NCBI GenBank assembly: GCA_963681505.1
Contig: OY811978.1
Location: 5,502,586 to 5,566,585, forward strand
From: Eunapius fragilis
Taxonomy: Eukaryota > Porifera > Demospongiae > Spongillida > Spongillidae
Reading direction: 5' to 3'
Length of the DNA: 64,000 nt
A program made the translations under genes and the position numbers. Under the pieces are notes generated by a model, which worked only from the letters and a program-made list of their open reading frames with translations, ran no database searches and was not told the DNA's origin. Of this stretch, positions 12,579 through 26,300 are shown one piece after another; the first letter of the stretch is position 1, and each line of letters begins with the position of its first letter.

Positions 12579-15113
12579 ATGACTGAGCAGAAAGAGATTC
12601 AATTGTAAAACGATATCTACAGATATCTCAAGAACAGCGAGTATCGTCCAAATGCTACCAAAATGACAAGCGAGCGATTCGCAGGAGAGCATATGCAGTT
12701 TTGTGTTAAGAGACGGCTTGCTCTATTCTATGGAAGATGGGGCAGACTCAACAGCAAAGCAGTCGATCGTAGATAAAGAGAGTCAAATGAAGGTGATCCC
12801 GTCATGTCACGATCAGAAGTTCGGTGAGTCACGATGCTATTGATTTTAATCTTTTGGGTTAACAGTCGCGACTTATTGTTACCGGTTTCACATGTTCCTA
12901 AAAGGCGGTGGGCATTTTGGACGCGACAAGACTCTTCAGAAAATCTGTTCGCGCTTTTATTGGCGCGATATGACCAAGCATATTAAGGAGTTTGTTAACA
13001 CGTGTGAACAGTGCCAAAAGACCAATCCTAAGATGATTAAGAAGAACGCAGTGCTACCTCCGATTCCCGAAGTCTGGCATCAAATTGGGATCGATCTTGT
13101 AGGCCCTCTTAAATTTACACGCAGAGGAAAAAGGTATATTCTATTTATTTCGCGCATTCTGCTACTAGTAGGTTGTTTGTGAACAAAATACTGTTATGCA
13201 TGCTTGATAGCTTCACCCAGACCACGTTTGCAGCCAGTATTGCCACTGTGCCTGCTGGGTAAAACCAGTTCATTCATAAGTATACAAGAATAGCACAAGA
13301 CACACAAACATGTTTCTTCTTCAGATACAAAGACCACAGTAAGTTAGTGTCTTTTACTGTTAGGCCAATGGCACATCAGTGACAATACCTTTGCCTTTGC
13401 AGAAATAGTCTAAGCTGTTGTTAATAATAGTATTTTAATAATGCTTCATATACAAATGCAGGTACTTAAATGGCATAATTTATATTACAAGTCATGACCT
13501 GATTTTATTTTTAGATATCTCGCTACATGCACTGACTATTTTTCCAAGTGGCCAGAAGCTCAAGCCTTTCCAACAAAATCAGCTGAAGAAGTAGCACACT
13601 TTCTTCTGTCTCTTATTACATGGCTTGGTTGCTTTCATGTTTGCATTTCAGACCAAGGCCGCGAATTTGTTAATTCCCTCAACGAAAAGCTTTTTGAAAT
13701 AGCAGGTGTTGAACACTGGGTATCTAGTACCTATCACCCCCAAACGAATGGACTGGATGAAAGAATGAACCAAACCTTAACCAAAGCTATAGTAAAGTAT
13801 ATCAATACTGAACAGGATGATTGGGATGAGCACATTGAATCTATATTGTTCTCCTATCGCACCAGTGTCCATGCTTCAGCTAAGTTTGCACCATTTCATT
13901 TGATGTATGGCAGAGAAGCAGTACTTCCTGTGCAACTTCAACTGATTGACCACAATCACGATGGATCAGTAGTAGATGAATTGCATGTGGAGAATGACAC
14001 AGTGCAGTCATACGCTACGCAACTTGAGAAGGTTAAGAAAGAATTATTTCCTAAAGTTGATGTGAACATTAAAAAGGCACAGAAAAGCAAAAAGAATTAT
14101 ATGATGTGCGATGCACACCTGAAAAATATCAGATAGGGGATCTTGTACTTGTGAAAAACATGCGGAATTTAAGCAGGGCGGGAGGTAAAACTGATGAACG
14201 GTGGACAGGGCCTTATGCAATTGTAAACATTCATGAGAAAGGATCGTACAGGCTCAGAAAAATGAGTGATGGAAAACAACTTGCAAACAAGATTAATGAA
14301 AGCAGACTGAAACCTTTTCATGAAAGAAAAACAGAGTATAGCAATGGTTCAAGTCAAAACCTGGGTGAAAAACAGGTGCTGGGCAGCAGGGATGAAAATG
14401 TAATATTGAATGAGAAAAGTATTACATTATTTGATGATGAACATGCTCATAGCAAGCAAGTAAGACAAGATGCAAAACTGTTAGATATAACAAATTTGTT
14501 CTTAAAGACCAACTGTATTCCTCCCACCTGCTGCGTTCTTGGAGAACAGGTGCTGCTAATTTCTCCTACTCTGCTGATGAAGATGATTTTGATGTAAGCA
14601 AAAGACAGATACCTTTAAATTTTTAACTTTTCTCTTACAGCCCTCAAGTTTGCATTTCAATGAAGGTGAGTTTGCATTAAGCAGGGATTTGATGGTAGAT
14701 TTATGGTTACAGAGACGTCATTACAATAAAGAGTGTCCATTAATGGAGGTGTACGGTGGTGATTTTGTCATTTGTGATGATGGGTTGTACGAAAGCTTTG
14801 TGGAATTCAAGAAAACAGTGGATTACCAAGAGGATTTCAGGTTGGGAGGTTGATCTCTTATCTTACTCGATGAAGACCTGCAAAGTTACATCCATAAGAC
14901 AGGTCACACTCATGGATAAGGTATATTACTTGATGACAGCATCTGATTTGGATGCCCTTTGTGAATGCCAGTCTCTTGTAGCTGTCGAATGCCACCAGCT
15001 GGAAGAATGATCCAGTGCTCTCACTGCAAAGAGAGTTTCACAAGAAGTGTGAACGGGTCACAAGAAATGAACTGAGCTCCTCGTGGCAGTGCAGGCTGTG
15101 TGCAAAGAAATGA
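12579..15113 (+). pseudogene. Ginger1-like transposase: integrase, GPY/F, PHD
   Basis: Exons 12579-12823, 12905-13133, 13515-14593 and 14641-15113 join with GT-AG introns. An N-terminal zinc region (SCHDQ ... GGHFGRDKT ... CEQC) precedes a DDE integrase core: Asp in GIDLVGP, Asp in ISDQGREF, and Glu 35 residues on in LDERMNQ. A GPY/F module follows (WTGPYAIV ... GSYRL ... RLKPF). After a poorly conserved linker comes a C-terminal PHD finger (SCSCRMPPAGRMIQCSHC, then CERV ... WQCRLC). Breaks: TAA near 12606, frameshifts near 12660, 12705, 14100, 14505, 14850 and inside the PHD (near 15041). An AATAAA at about 15196 may be the polyadenylation signal. Catalytic residues survive but the gene cannot give a full product. 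Domain order matches Ginger1 elements of Hydra-type genomes. Confidence 0.75.
13134..13514 (+). other. Spliceosomal intron in the integrase core
   Basis: A 381-base GT-AG phase 2 intron interrupts the codon for Arg in GKRYLATC. Reading across it restores the conserved integrase sequence. An intron here argues for a DNA transposon or host-like gene rather than a retroelement integrase. Confidence 0.75.
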
Positions 15114-15449
15114 ACAGTGTGACTGCATGTGGTGGCATGATTCTTTTTGTGTATGACTATGGCACTTCTGTATGAGGATAGTCCGTCAAGCTAGAAAATA
15201 AAGAACTGTTGCGTAGTAGTACTAAGTATCTGAATGCGCGTGTTACGTTAATCCTCTGAGTCTCACGACACACACGTACTTACAGTACTACACAGGTTCC
15301 CGATCGAACGTTCTGGGTATTTAACTACGCACGCACTATGGTGGTTGTAGTGGGGGGACAGCAAATCCTAAAGCGGACAGGTAATCCTAGGAATAATTGT
15401 CAGTGGGGGGGGGGGGGGGGGGGGGAGAGGGACAACGTATGCACTAATA

Positions 15450-16498
15450 TAATGGATATGGCCACCAGTAGGTTTGTGGGAATTGATAAGGCCATTAGAA
15501 GTACTGTTACTGAAGCAATCAATGTAGAGACTGAATCTCGCAATGTCCATTTTTGCTATACGAAATAAATGATATGACCCCCGAGCAACAATTCGAAAAT
15601 GGATATGGCAATATGCACAGTCGAAACGACGATCAATATAGCGTACGTGAGATTTGAACTGTTGTAGCTTTGAGCACTGATATTGTCCATGGAACAGTCA
15701 TTCATTATTCCGGAGTTTTCTGCGAGTTTCTTTTTTCCGTTATCTTTTCTCCGCTGAGTCTGCTGCTGTATTATGTCACAAGTAAGAAGCCAAGTGACAT
15801 ATGAGGCGCTAGACCTGTTGTGGAACCTAACAACTGCAAGAATTGTTTGGAATTAAGGTGGGATCACCTCGTATATACCGTAAATCATGCATTACAGATG
15901 TACGTTTTATCTTTTTTGCCGGTGTAGTAGGATAGCTTGTCTCCCCTCAAAAAAACTAACCCGTTGTCCGCCGGACAGTTTTTTTGAGGGGGGACAAGCT
16001 ATCCTACTACACCGGCAAAAAAGATAAAACGTACATCTATAATGCATGATTTACGGTATATACGAGGTGATCCCACCTTAATTCCAAAGCATTCTTGCAG
16101 TTGTTAGGTTCCACAACAGGTCTAGCGCCTCATATGTCACTTGGCTTCCTATTTGTGACATAATTATACATATAAAATGCATGCAGACTCAGAGGAGAAA
16201 AGATAACGGAAAAAAGAAACTCGCAGAAAACTCCGGAATAATGAATGACTGTTCCATGGACAATATCAGTGCTCAAAGCTACAACAGTTCAAATCTCACG
16301 TATGCTTTATTGATCGTCGTTTCGACTGTGCATATTGCCATATCCATTTTCGAATTGTTGCTCGGGGGTCATATCATTTATTTCGTATAGCAAAAATGGA
16401 CATCGCGAGATTCAGTCTCTACATTGATTGCTTCAGTAACAGTACTTCTAATGGCCTTATCAATTCCCACAAACCTACTGGTGGGGCCATATCCATTA
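15450..16498. repeat. Inverted duplication of receptor 5' region, centred on transposon terminus
   Basis: Left arm about 15450-15957 and right arm about 15976-16498 are reverse complements, with a 19-base centre that itself contains GTCCGCCGGAC. Each arm consists of the Ginger-type terminus (TGTAGTAGGATAGCTTGTC), the CCGG target, the receptor promoter and the first part of the receptor coding region. The left arm shares the nonsense TAG and neighbouring changes of the decayed receptor but lacks its later GG insertion, so it was copied from the pseudogene after the first inactivating mutation. Confidence 0.85.
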
Positions 16499-17139
16499 TG
16501 ACAGACTTACCGTTACTTGGAGCATGTGGCAATTCATCGAGATATCTGATCAATATTTAAATGGGACCTTTTTTGCATTCTCAGTTGGGCTAATTGCTAC
16601 CGTTCAATTTCTGGTTGTCAAATACGGTAAAAAGTGAGTAACCTTAGTGAAAGTGCTCACTGCTCTCGCGTTCCTAGCAATGATGTTCTCCATATCTGGG
16701 AATATAAGTGCAGAGGTCGGGTGCTTCCGTGTGACTAAAATCCGTGGATCGATCTGTGCAATCGCTTACGGTCGCGGTGGCCCCACTGACGTGATATGGA
16801 TCTTTTTGGGATATGTCGTCCCGGGCATTGTCACCGTGGTGATGTCCTATATGACAAACCGCACGGTAAGGAAAAGTGTCATCGATATCGAAATGGACAA
16901 CGACCACAGCGTGATTAAATCTATTCTCATTATGAGCATTGTCATAAGTGTTGCTTATCTGGGTAATTAACACCGGGAATCACAACGCATACCTGTTGAT
17001 GTCACCGCTGTCTGCTGTTGAACCTCTGTACATTCTGCTCCTTTTTACCACACTCCACAAATCCTTCAGACTTACGATGGTAGCAGCTATTAAAACGTAC
17101 TTCAAATGCCTTGCACGACCGGAGGAACCTGACGTTTGA
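16242..17139 (+). pseudogene. Decayed duplicate of the seven-transmembrane receptor
   Basis: Collinear with 7906-8850. Differences that break it: TAT to TAG at Tyr50, a GG insertion in helix 2, a deletion in the helix 3 region followed by a TAA, CGA to TGA in the second inner loop, a 9 bp in-frame deletion in helix 4, and a larger deletion between helices 6 and 7. The last exonic part (LLMSPLSAVEPLYI onwards) is still open. The TATA box and first 48 codons are nearly identical to the intact gene. Not expected to make a receptor. Confidence 0.9.
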
Positions 17140-17401
17140 CGTGTATGGTTACAACCAAAGAGACGTGATAATCTGACGAAATTGTGCACACACATTGTGT
17201 ACCATGACGAATTATAAATACAAGTGATAAATACTGTCTCTACGAGAAATTAAAGTTGGTGCATGGTATATAGGAATGATAGGCAGTAATTTTAAAAAGC
17301 AAGGAAGCAATTAAGGTTTACTGGACTTGTTCATGCGCCAAAATATTTTCTAGCTTGCATTAAACGTGCACAAGAGGTACCGAAACGTACATTAGTCCGG
17401 A

Positions 17402-17628
<227 letters not shown>

Positions 17629-17849
17629 AAGCTTACACTTACATGTCCTTTTACTTTTTACTGGACAGGAAGCCTGATAGTGGCTGTGAATATCATATTA
17701 TTCTACAGGTATCCAAAAGATCATGGTAAGTCTGGGCCATGGAAATTTGAATAAACAAACAAGCTGCATGAGGTGATGAATAGTATTTGTACACATGAAA
17801 GCATCTGTAGAAACGGCTGGGAGTGAGGGACTTAATGGGTGTAACTATA

Positions 17850-18590
17850 AGCAAAGTGCAGGGGGTGGGAATCTAGACATCGCCTATTTAAAAATTCTAG
17901 GGATGGTATACATAATACCCCCCCCCCCCCCCCCCCTCCTTTCAAAATTAAAGTTATGGGGCAGTGCCCCTCCCCCCCCCCTCCCTCTGAAAATAGGAGA
18001 ACAGTGTGAGGGCATTACCCCTTGGCCTCTGACCCACTTACTATCTTGAAGTTATTGTGTTAATTAGAAAGCTAGATTGGAAAATGGTCCTCCCGCAGAT
18101 CTTTATATGCACACATGTGCATTATTACTGCCAATAAGAAAAAGTGCCATTGATGGGGACATAATATATGCTTAACTACTCCCCCCACCCTGGATCCAAT
18201 CCAACCCTGTCTTGAATCACAAAATTTGCTATCAGCTGAAATTGAGGAGTCCTAAGAACTAAAAACCTCTCGATGGTGGGCATTCTGAATTTGATCATAT
18301 AGTGAATGGCATGGGACAAACTAGTGCAGTGGTACCTCAGAGTTTGTGTGAGCATGTGTATGTGTGTGTGGAGGTACACAAGACATTTCTAAAATCTCAA
18401 TTCTAACCAGATAATGATTTATAACTATGTGTAGACATGATGAGCAAGAGTCATGAGATTAGATGACAGTGAGTATATTATAAATATATAATTATGATTA
18501 TGAAATTTGCATGTAAAGGAATATGGAACATGATAGTGGGTCATGGTACATTGGCATGTGGTAGCGGCAGTGAGATACATAACACCAGTC
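17850..18590. other. No gene recognised
   Basis: Contains poly-C tracts near 17919-17937 and 17971-17979. Short open frames show no domain, and I see no conserved feature. Confidence 0.5.
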
Positions 18591-19500
18591 CATAACATAC
18601 AACGCACCAGTCCAGTACAACAGACCAGTCCAGTATATACGACATATCAGTCCAGTACATATAACACATTAGTCCGGTACATATAACACATTAGTCCGGT
18701 ACATATAACACATTAGTCCGGTACATATATCACACCAGCTCTGTACGTAAAGCATGCCAGTCCAGTACATACAAAGCATTAATCCAGTACATACAAGATA
18801 ACAGTTCAGAACAAGACCAATCCAATAGATACATCACACCGATCCAGTACATACAACACATCAGACCAGTACATACAAAGTCCAGTACGTGCAATACCAG
18901 TTTATACAACATATCAGTTTAGTATATACATCACTCCATAACATTAGACCAGTACAACACACCACATCACATACAACGCATCAGACATACAATATACAAC
19001 AGTCCAAACATACATCACTGCCCCCCAAAATAATAGTAAACAGATTATGGTTACATTCTCCCTATTAATATTAGGTGTCAGTAATAAACCAGAAATGGCT
19101 GAAAAATCTAATGTACCGAATTCAATTAAACATAATAGCATAGCTAAAACTAATCCTATATCCCCCACTCTATTTATTAACATAGCTTTTATTCCTGCTT
19201 TATTCGCTTTTATTCTAGTTAGTCAAAAATTAATTAAAAGATAAGAGCTTAAACCAACCCCTTCTCAGCCTATAAATAATTGAACATAATTATCACTTGT
19301 TACTAAAACTATCATTAAAAAAGTAAATAAGGATAGATAGGACATAAATCGAGGTATATGAGGATCTTCTGACATATAAGCAGTACCATACATACAACAC
19401 ACCAGACCAGCGCATACAACACAGTACATGCAATACAGTACGTACATGCAACACACCAGTCCAGTACATGCAACACACTGTGGCCTTTAACATGACCAAG
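18590..19500. repeat. Minisatellite (about 22 bp unit), split by a mitochondrial insert
   Basis: Degenerate tandem units of the form CAGTCCAGTACATACAACAC or TTAGTCCGGTACATATAACA run from about 18590 to 19015 and resume at about 19382-19490. Three adjacent units at about 18665-18730 are identical. The interruption is the ND5 fragment at 19018-19381. Confidence 0.85.
19018..19381 (-). pseudogene. nad5: NUMT: nuclear copy of mitochondrial ND5 fragment
   Basis: On the minus strand one frame is open for about 120 codons if TGA is read as Trp. It matches the conserved core of NADH dehydrogenase subunit 5: [18 protein letters not shown], then a helix, [46 protein letters not shown], and LLFWGAV. 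Two Trp codons are TGA, and conserved Arg positions use AGA and AGG, so the source code is the sponge/cnidarian type. No frameshift or stop is seen, so the transfer is recent. It has no start or end and is nuclear because both sides are the same minisatellite. It is not a functional nuclear gene. Confidence 0.9.
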
Positions 19501-20325
19501 CCTTTCCCCTAGCTAATACATGGTTCTGATGAACTGTTGTAGCTCGTGCACACACCTATAAATGTAAATGGCCACACAAGAAGTGCACCCAGGTTATAGC
19601 TTGATTATTCAGTGATCTTATGCATGCAGTAACTGAAAGTGCTTCATTCCAACATGAAGAAACCCTTAAAAGATGTCAGGAGACATACGAAAAGCACAAA
19701 AAAAGATTGATCATTGGAGCAAACAAAAAAACTAACAATTGCAATTATTGGACATCAGATGAATCTGCATAAATAAGGAATTGACAATACAACAGTTATT
19801 GTAATCTTAGTGACCTATTTGTGATTTGAAGTGTAATTTGTGCATGAAAATGATATTTTTGTCTCAAATTGCTTCACTGTCCTGCAATTCCCCATTCACA
19901 ATTTCTGAAGGATGCATGACTAAATACATATTTTATGGTGATTAGTCTCGTAAAGAGTGGTTTTGATTTAGGTAAAAGTTGAAACATATATACAATGTGT
20001 GGAATTATATAATACTTTACTGAACACTGTGATGTGTCATCAGTTCTTAAAGTTGTAATCATCGCTGACTAACTACTGAGACTACTGAGAGTGATATCCA
20101 CTATGAAGAGTCGAACTTTTTGTCCCTTAAATTTTATCATCAGAAGAATACAATGGTAGACACTGGGGTAAAAATTTAAATCATCAAATGATTATAATGG
20201 TTAATATCGACAACCTAAACTGAAGATTTAAGTTCAAATTGCTCTTGATTGAATATACATATCAAATACATATACATTTACACATGGTACATACACAAAT
20301 ACTGTTTTCACGGCACAATGATACA

Positions 20326-23300
20326 TCAAGTAACCTGTTTAGGGTCGTCCATCTGACTGATTTGCTGCAGAAGGAAAGATGTGTTGCAACTTAGGTATGA
20401 CAAAATATCATGTGCTGCTTTTCCTTACAGAAGTGTATTTATCAATTAGTAATTCCTGCATTGAATTTTGACTGGCCTCCAGTGATGTCAATTCTTGCAT
20501 CTGCAGCTCCTCTAACTGAGACATTATAAGAAATCAGCATGACAATGTATTCAAATCTTATTAACAGATACTACATACTGACAAACACAATGCTATTTGT
20601 GTTATGCTCTAATAACCTTTCTTCTCATCCTACTCCCGAATTTTGTGATTCTATCGTCTATTGTGCTGGATTTAGGCATGCTCTGTAGTAGACCAATTTC
20701 TGAAATGACTTCAGATCCAATCTGCTTGACTTCACTGAAGGCCAATTAAACTCACATAACAGGCATCTACTAAATGTAATACAAATGTTAATATTTACTG
20801 TTTGTGCTGCCGCAATATCTGTTTCTTTTGCTTATAATGTGCTTCCTTCAGAATGGCAAGGTGTGTGGCTAGTTTCTGCAGAGGAAGGTTCGTAAAGCAA
20901 ACCTGTAGGAATAATACAAGTATAAACCTCCTTCAATGCTTGCTTGTCAAAAATGCACAGTTCCGAGATACAAAAGCTCTCAAGCTCAGTTTCACTCTTT
21001 GCTGCTTCATCCAGTGACATTTTTAATTTCCTCTGCTTCATTTCCAAATGTTTTATTGCCTTATCATGACTGCCCATAAGTCTCCTTTTTTCACTTGATG
21101 CTTTTTTTAGTATCCTTTGTAGAGCCTGTTATTATGTTAGTACATGAAATCTACGGCCAATGCAATCACTTCAAAGAGTTAACCTGATCATGCAGAATTA
21201 TGTCATCATCGTAATGCACTGCTTTTGGTGTCTCTCGCTTTCTGACCTGCTCAATTACAGGCAAAGTATCAGGAAGAATTAGATGATGTGATGAAATACT
21301 GGATGCAAGGCCTGTTCCACAAAAGCAGAGAAAGATAAACAGGTTATAAATTAGTGAACAATATTCAATTTTCTAACAACCTCTTTCTCTCTGAAGTGAT
21401 CGGGAAATTTCCTAAAATAGGCGTGAAATAAACTACAAGTAATACATATATACATTTATACATTAGACTGACATTTATTATATCAATCACTCAAAGATGC
21501 AACTGGTGAGCTTTGCAGTTATCTCATACTTCCATACAGTTGCAGCAGTTGCGCTTAATACAATGTAAAAGCCGAACTCTAAAGTCTGAAGAATTTGAAT
21601 GTCTAGTGCTTTCACAGATTCAACTATTTAAATTTATTCAAATATTTTATGCATCTTATTTTGATTACATGGCCAATTAGGATTATAATATCCTTATAAA
21701 GTTATAAAATTAGTACTTACTTCAGATCCATGAGCCAAGGGATCTACCAAAAGGTCAGCAATATCTACTTGACAAAAATCATAGATAATCAATAGTGGTC
21801 ATTACAACTGTCACCTTTCATGTCATTATGGACCCAGTCCTCCAGTGCAATGTGTACAAAGAGAGCTGCTAATGGAAGTGGTTCATTGCGGTGATTACGC
21901 AATGGCACATATCTGTAACCAGCCATCATGGCAAACAGTGGAATGAACCGTTGGCCCAAAAGCCCCTTTTCCTCGTTGTATACAGTGAAGTGCACTGTCG
22001 CCAGTTCCGGGAGGATGATCTAATGCAACATACATGTATTTGGTGTGAAATAACTTCGGAACCCAAGTGAGTCATAAAATTATTGTTAGTCAATTACGAT
22101 TAGATGTGCCCAATGTCATCAATAAAATTAACACTGGTACTACATGAATCATACCTGTTTGAATGTGAATGGTTCACACTCCCATGTTGGATTTGGTGCC
22201 TCTCTTTTCTCTGTAACAAACATGTTTGTAGTAGTGTCAGTGTGAAGACCATAAATGTCAACCAATGTATAGCAACTGCTTTGCTTGTCTGTCAGGAAGA
22301 GCCCAGAAATGACCTATTGTGGAAGTAGGCACAAATACATGCACCTGATGAGGCTTCTTCCTACCTTGATTGTCAAGTTGACTGGAACTACATTCTTAAG
22401 TGCAGTTTGTGTAAAGGGGTTAAAACCTTCTCCCTCTATTATCATGGCTGATGGCTTCAACAGGTAGCCTGTGGAACCATTATACTCAAACCGTGCATGA
22501 TTCAAACATGCAGCAGTGTCTGTGAAGTGCAAAGAAGCTCAAATGAATCACATGGCATCATCTGACTCATGTCACATTGATTTGCACAAGTATTGCAGGC
22601 AATTACCTGAATGCTGGAAGTTTAGAGCTGCTAGTTGACAGCCAGCATTCCAAAATATCTACATGATGCCAAAAAATGAAGATAATCTAAGTACCACTAT
22701 GTAAATGACTCACCTGAGGCATATAGTTGCTGGAGGTGATGCGCGCTGGCTGAGGGTAGATTCTGCTCAGCTGCCTCATATTGTATTTCACCAATTGCAT
22801 AGAAAAAGCTTTGAGAAGGCTTAATGCTTTATCATCAGGAAATGATGATTGATGGAATGAACAGTTCATCCCTAAAACATGGTCAAGATGATATCAATGG
22901 TCCTTTAGTACGCAAATAAACATTTCATTGTAATGCTTAAAATGGGAAGACATACGTTCTGCTGATTCAAAGCCTTCAAATGATATCCCAGTACAGTAGT
23001 TTACAAGGTCAATGAGTGATATTCCATCTTCTTTGCTAGTGCGAGGTTGTAAGGAAACCTGACCATTTTTGATGAAATTGATGTGCAATACAGGTATGAA
23101 ATATAGATGTACTCATGGAACAACTGTACCTCTACATACCTGTGCCAATTCACTTTTAGTGTCAATTTCACTTGTAGTGCTATTACTAAGTGGTTGAAGG
23201 AATGTTTCATCTCCACAATGATCTTTGCCTAAACTATCACCATCATTTGCAGAAGTATCCAGAATACCTGAGTAATCAAATTATAGCAGGTCACAGCATC

Positions 23301-26300
23301 AAGGAAGTACAATGATATATGTATTCCATATTGATTGTTTGAATGAATGTATGAATGATTATTTCTATAAATTTAATTAATAATAATCAATAGGCAATTG
23401 AGATCCCGGGTGAAAAAATACACGTAGTAATGCGTTATAACGCGTGAAAATGGGACATAAATAACGCCAAAACATGCGATTTTCACGATGATTATCTCCT
23501 TGATTGTGCAATACAAAAGAGTTGAATTTTGCCTATACACAAAGCGGTCCAGTGTGTATAAAGTTCCAAAGACTGGTTGGTTTGGCATGCATCGCTCCGA
23601 TGATATTCACATTCAATGTACTAGCTTAATTTCGCGGGCTTTTGTATACTTTCCCGCGAAATCAAGTTCGTACTTGAATGTGAATATCTTCGGAACGATG
23701 CATGCCAAACCAACCAGTCTGTGGAACTTTATACACACTGGACCGCTTTGTGTATAGGCAAAATTCAACTCTATTGTATTGCACAATCAAGGAGATAATC
23801 ATCTTGAAAATCGCGTGTTTTGGCGTTATATATGTCCCATTTTCACGCGTAATAACGCGTTACTACGTGTATTTTTTCACCCGGGATGCCACCCAAAGCC
23901 AGAGAACAAGCTCAGCTGTGCCTTCGGCATGGTGGACTAGGCTTCAGATCACTTGCCCATCACTGCTCTGCAGCATACATTGCCTCTATCAGCAGTACTG
24001 GCTCTTCCTTAGTCACCAATACTAACCTATTGCATGCACTGACAGCCTTTAATGCTAAAGTAATATCTAATGATGCCTTGTCCATTGAGGAGGTCCCACA
24101 TCGACAGCAACTTCTCTCCTCTAAATTGGAAGCTGCAATATTCAACCAGCTCATCGACAACAGTTCTGCAGCTGACAAAGCAAGACTTATGTCTGTGTCC
24201 TCTGCGCACGCATCTTCATGGTTGTTGGCAACCCCATCTCCTGGTCTAGGACTTCATCTAGATCCTGAAGAAATCCAGGTGGCTATCAAATGATGGCTAG
24301 GAATTGGGCTAGGACATGAACACCTGCATACTAGACCAATTGGGTTTGCTCCAAACCTGCAGCCCTAGACTTTACTGTGGTCTCACTGCTTGGTTCAACC
24401 CATATTGTTGAAGCGGGTGCCACAGCAGGGCAGCTGCGCTCTCAGCAGAAGAAAGGAAGCATGCCAACAATGACCAGAAGTGCACCGAGCTCAACTGGGT
24501 ATGTGTCCCAATGGCTGTGGAGGTATATGGAGCATGGGGTGAGGAGGCACAGCGTACGTTTTCTCGATTGGCCACCAGACTTTCTGTGAAGTCTCCAGTA
24601 CCCGGACCAGAAGCACTGTCAGGCATATATGTGAGGCTGAATATGACGCTGGTCAGAGTAAATGCAAGGGCCTTGCTAAGCAGAGTTACTCTAGGTTGAT
24701 TGTAGCATTGGACTTATAATATTGTATTCATTATACATGGTAGTATAGTAATACATAGGTTAGTTCTAATAATCCGACTTCCAATATTACATGATAATTA
24801 TTTACTAATATATATATATTACACATTTCTATGTAATAAAAATTTGGAGACTATGGAGTTGTCAATCAACACGTTATAACAATAGGTGTATGAAATGGCA
24901 TACATAAATATACAATAATTTACTGCCAATTTTACATGTAGAAGTATATTTTTTGTACGTGAAGCAAATGTTGGAATCAATAAATAAATATAAAAGTAGC
25001 CAAATTCACTAGAAATTTTTAACAAATCATATTTATAGCTGATTAACCAATTATTGCCGAGATATGCATATCTGCGTCAAACATGTGTTTATCGTTACTA
25101 ATGAGTTCTTCCAGACACTGTGAAAAATTATACCAATTTGAAGTTACTCATGTTCACGGCTACAGATTGTGTTGTTGAAACCCCTTCCAGCTACCTATGA
25201 TTCCTCTGCTGCCTCATTTAGCTGTTTTTGGACAACTCTACGTTAAACTCTACGTTAGTTAAACAAAAATATTCCGTCGTTTATTGGTTAACCACTTCAC
25301 AGTGAATACCTTTACTTCCTTAATGCAACTTATATTAACATGGCCCTGGCACAAATCATTTAGAAATTGATGCTGTAGTTCTCATTAATAACAACACACC
25401 AGTATAAACGATGGTTTAAACAGATATATGCAAATGAAGTACAAACACCTGCACGCAATCAAGCCACATTGTCCATACCAACCTGTATCATACTCTGGTG
25501 AAAACCGAGAGCTGTCACTTGAGAGGTCACCTGAAAATACAATTCACAGGGGAAAAAAGGTATATTTATTTTCTGGATGAGGGGATGAGGCTACAATCAT
25601 ACTACTGTAGGTAGAAATAATGCAAATAGTTAAAACATTGAGATAATTAGTACGATGGTGATGGTATTATGATCACTTAAATGAATCTATAAATCCTCTT
25701 TACCTATGCGTAACGAACAGATGGAGGAATTGTGTAAGCAAGATCTAGTGGAAGTGATGTTTAGTTGTGGAGTGATGAGTTGATGTGTTGAGGGAGTTAG
25801 GTCAAGGAGACATCATTGGTATAATAGTGATGCGAGTGCAGTGTATAGACACTACTATCTAATACTGTACAGAGCACATTCCTGATGTTCCACAAGTACA
25901 TTCCCTGCAGCTGGGCTGATACTATGCATGCAAGTAATAATTATAATAACCAAATGCCACTGCCATGCTGTTATTTTGTACAGACTACATTGTACATTTA
26001 CTCACGTACCACAAAGCATATGGCTTTGAACAACAGCTTCTATATTCATATGGATTTTCATAACTAGTATCTGCATCAAAATTGGCCTTCTATTAATTGG
26101 CTAAGACATGCTAAATTTATATAGTGCATCCCAGTGTATCTCTTTTTTTTTTAAATTTGTGTGTTGTGTCTGTTATTGATTTAAAATATAAACATTTAAA
26201 AAAATATAATTTAACCCATAGGTTAATTGACATCATAATTGTGGAGAATGCAGGCAATGCATTATTAAAAGACTATGACATGTTATTTTAAGCTCTGCTT

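Larger units (their letters stand above)
12277..16011 (+). mobile_element. Ginger1-like integrase DNA transposon, decayed, TSD CCGG
   Basis: The left end TGTAACAGGATAGCTT and the complement of the right end, TGTAGTAGGATAGCTT, form terminal inverted repeats with the TGTNR start known for Ginger1 elements. CCGG flanks both sides (12273-12276, 16012-16015). The matching uninterrupted site is in the upstream region of the other receptor copy (7699-7702), so insertion with a 4 bp duplication is directly visible. Inside are an integrase, GPY/F module and PHD finger gene (12579-15113). The right part (about 15450-15957) is not native: it is an inverted copy of the element end plus flanking receptor DNA. 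Left subterminal sequence repeats GGATA(G/A)GC and GTCCCCC motifs. Confidence 0.8.
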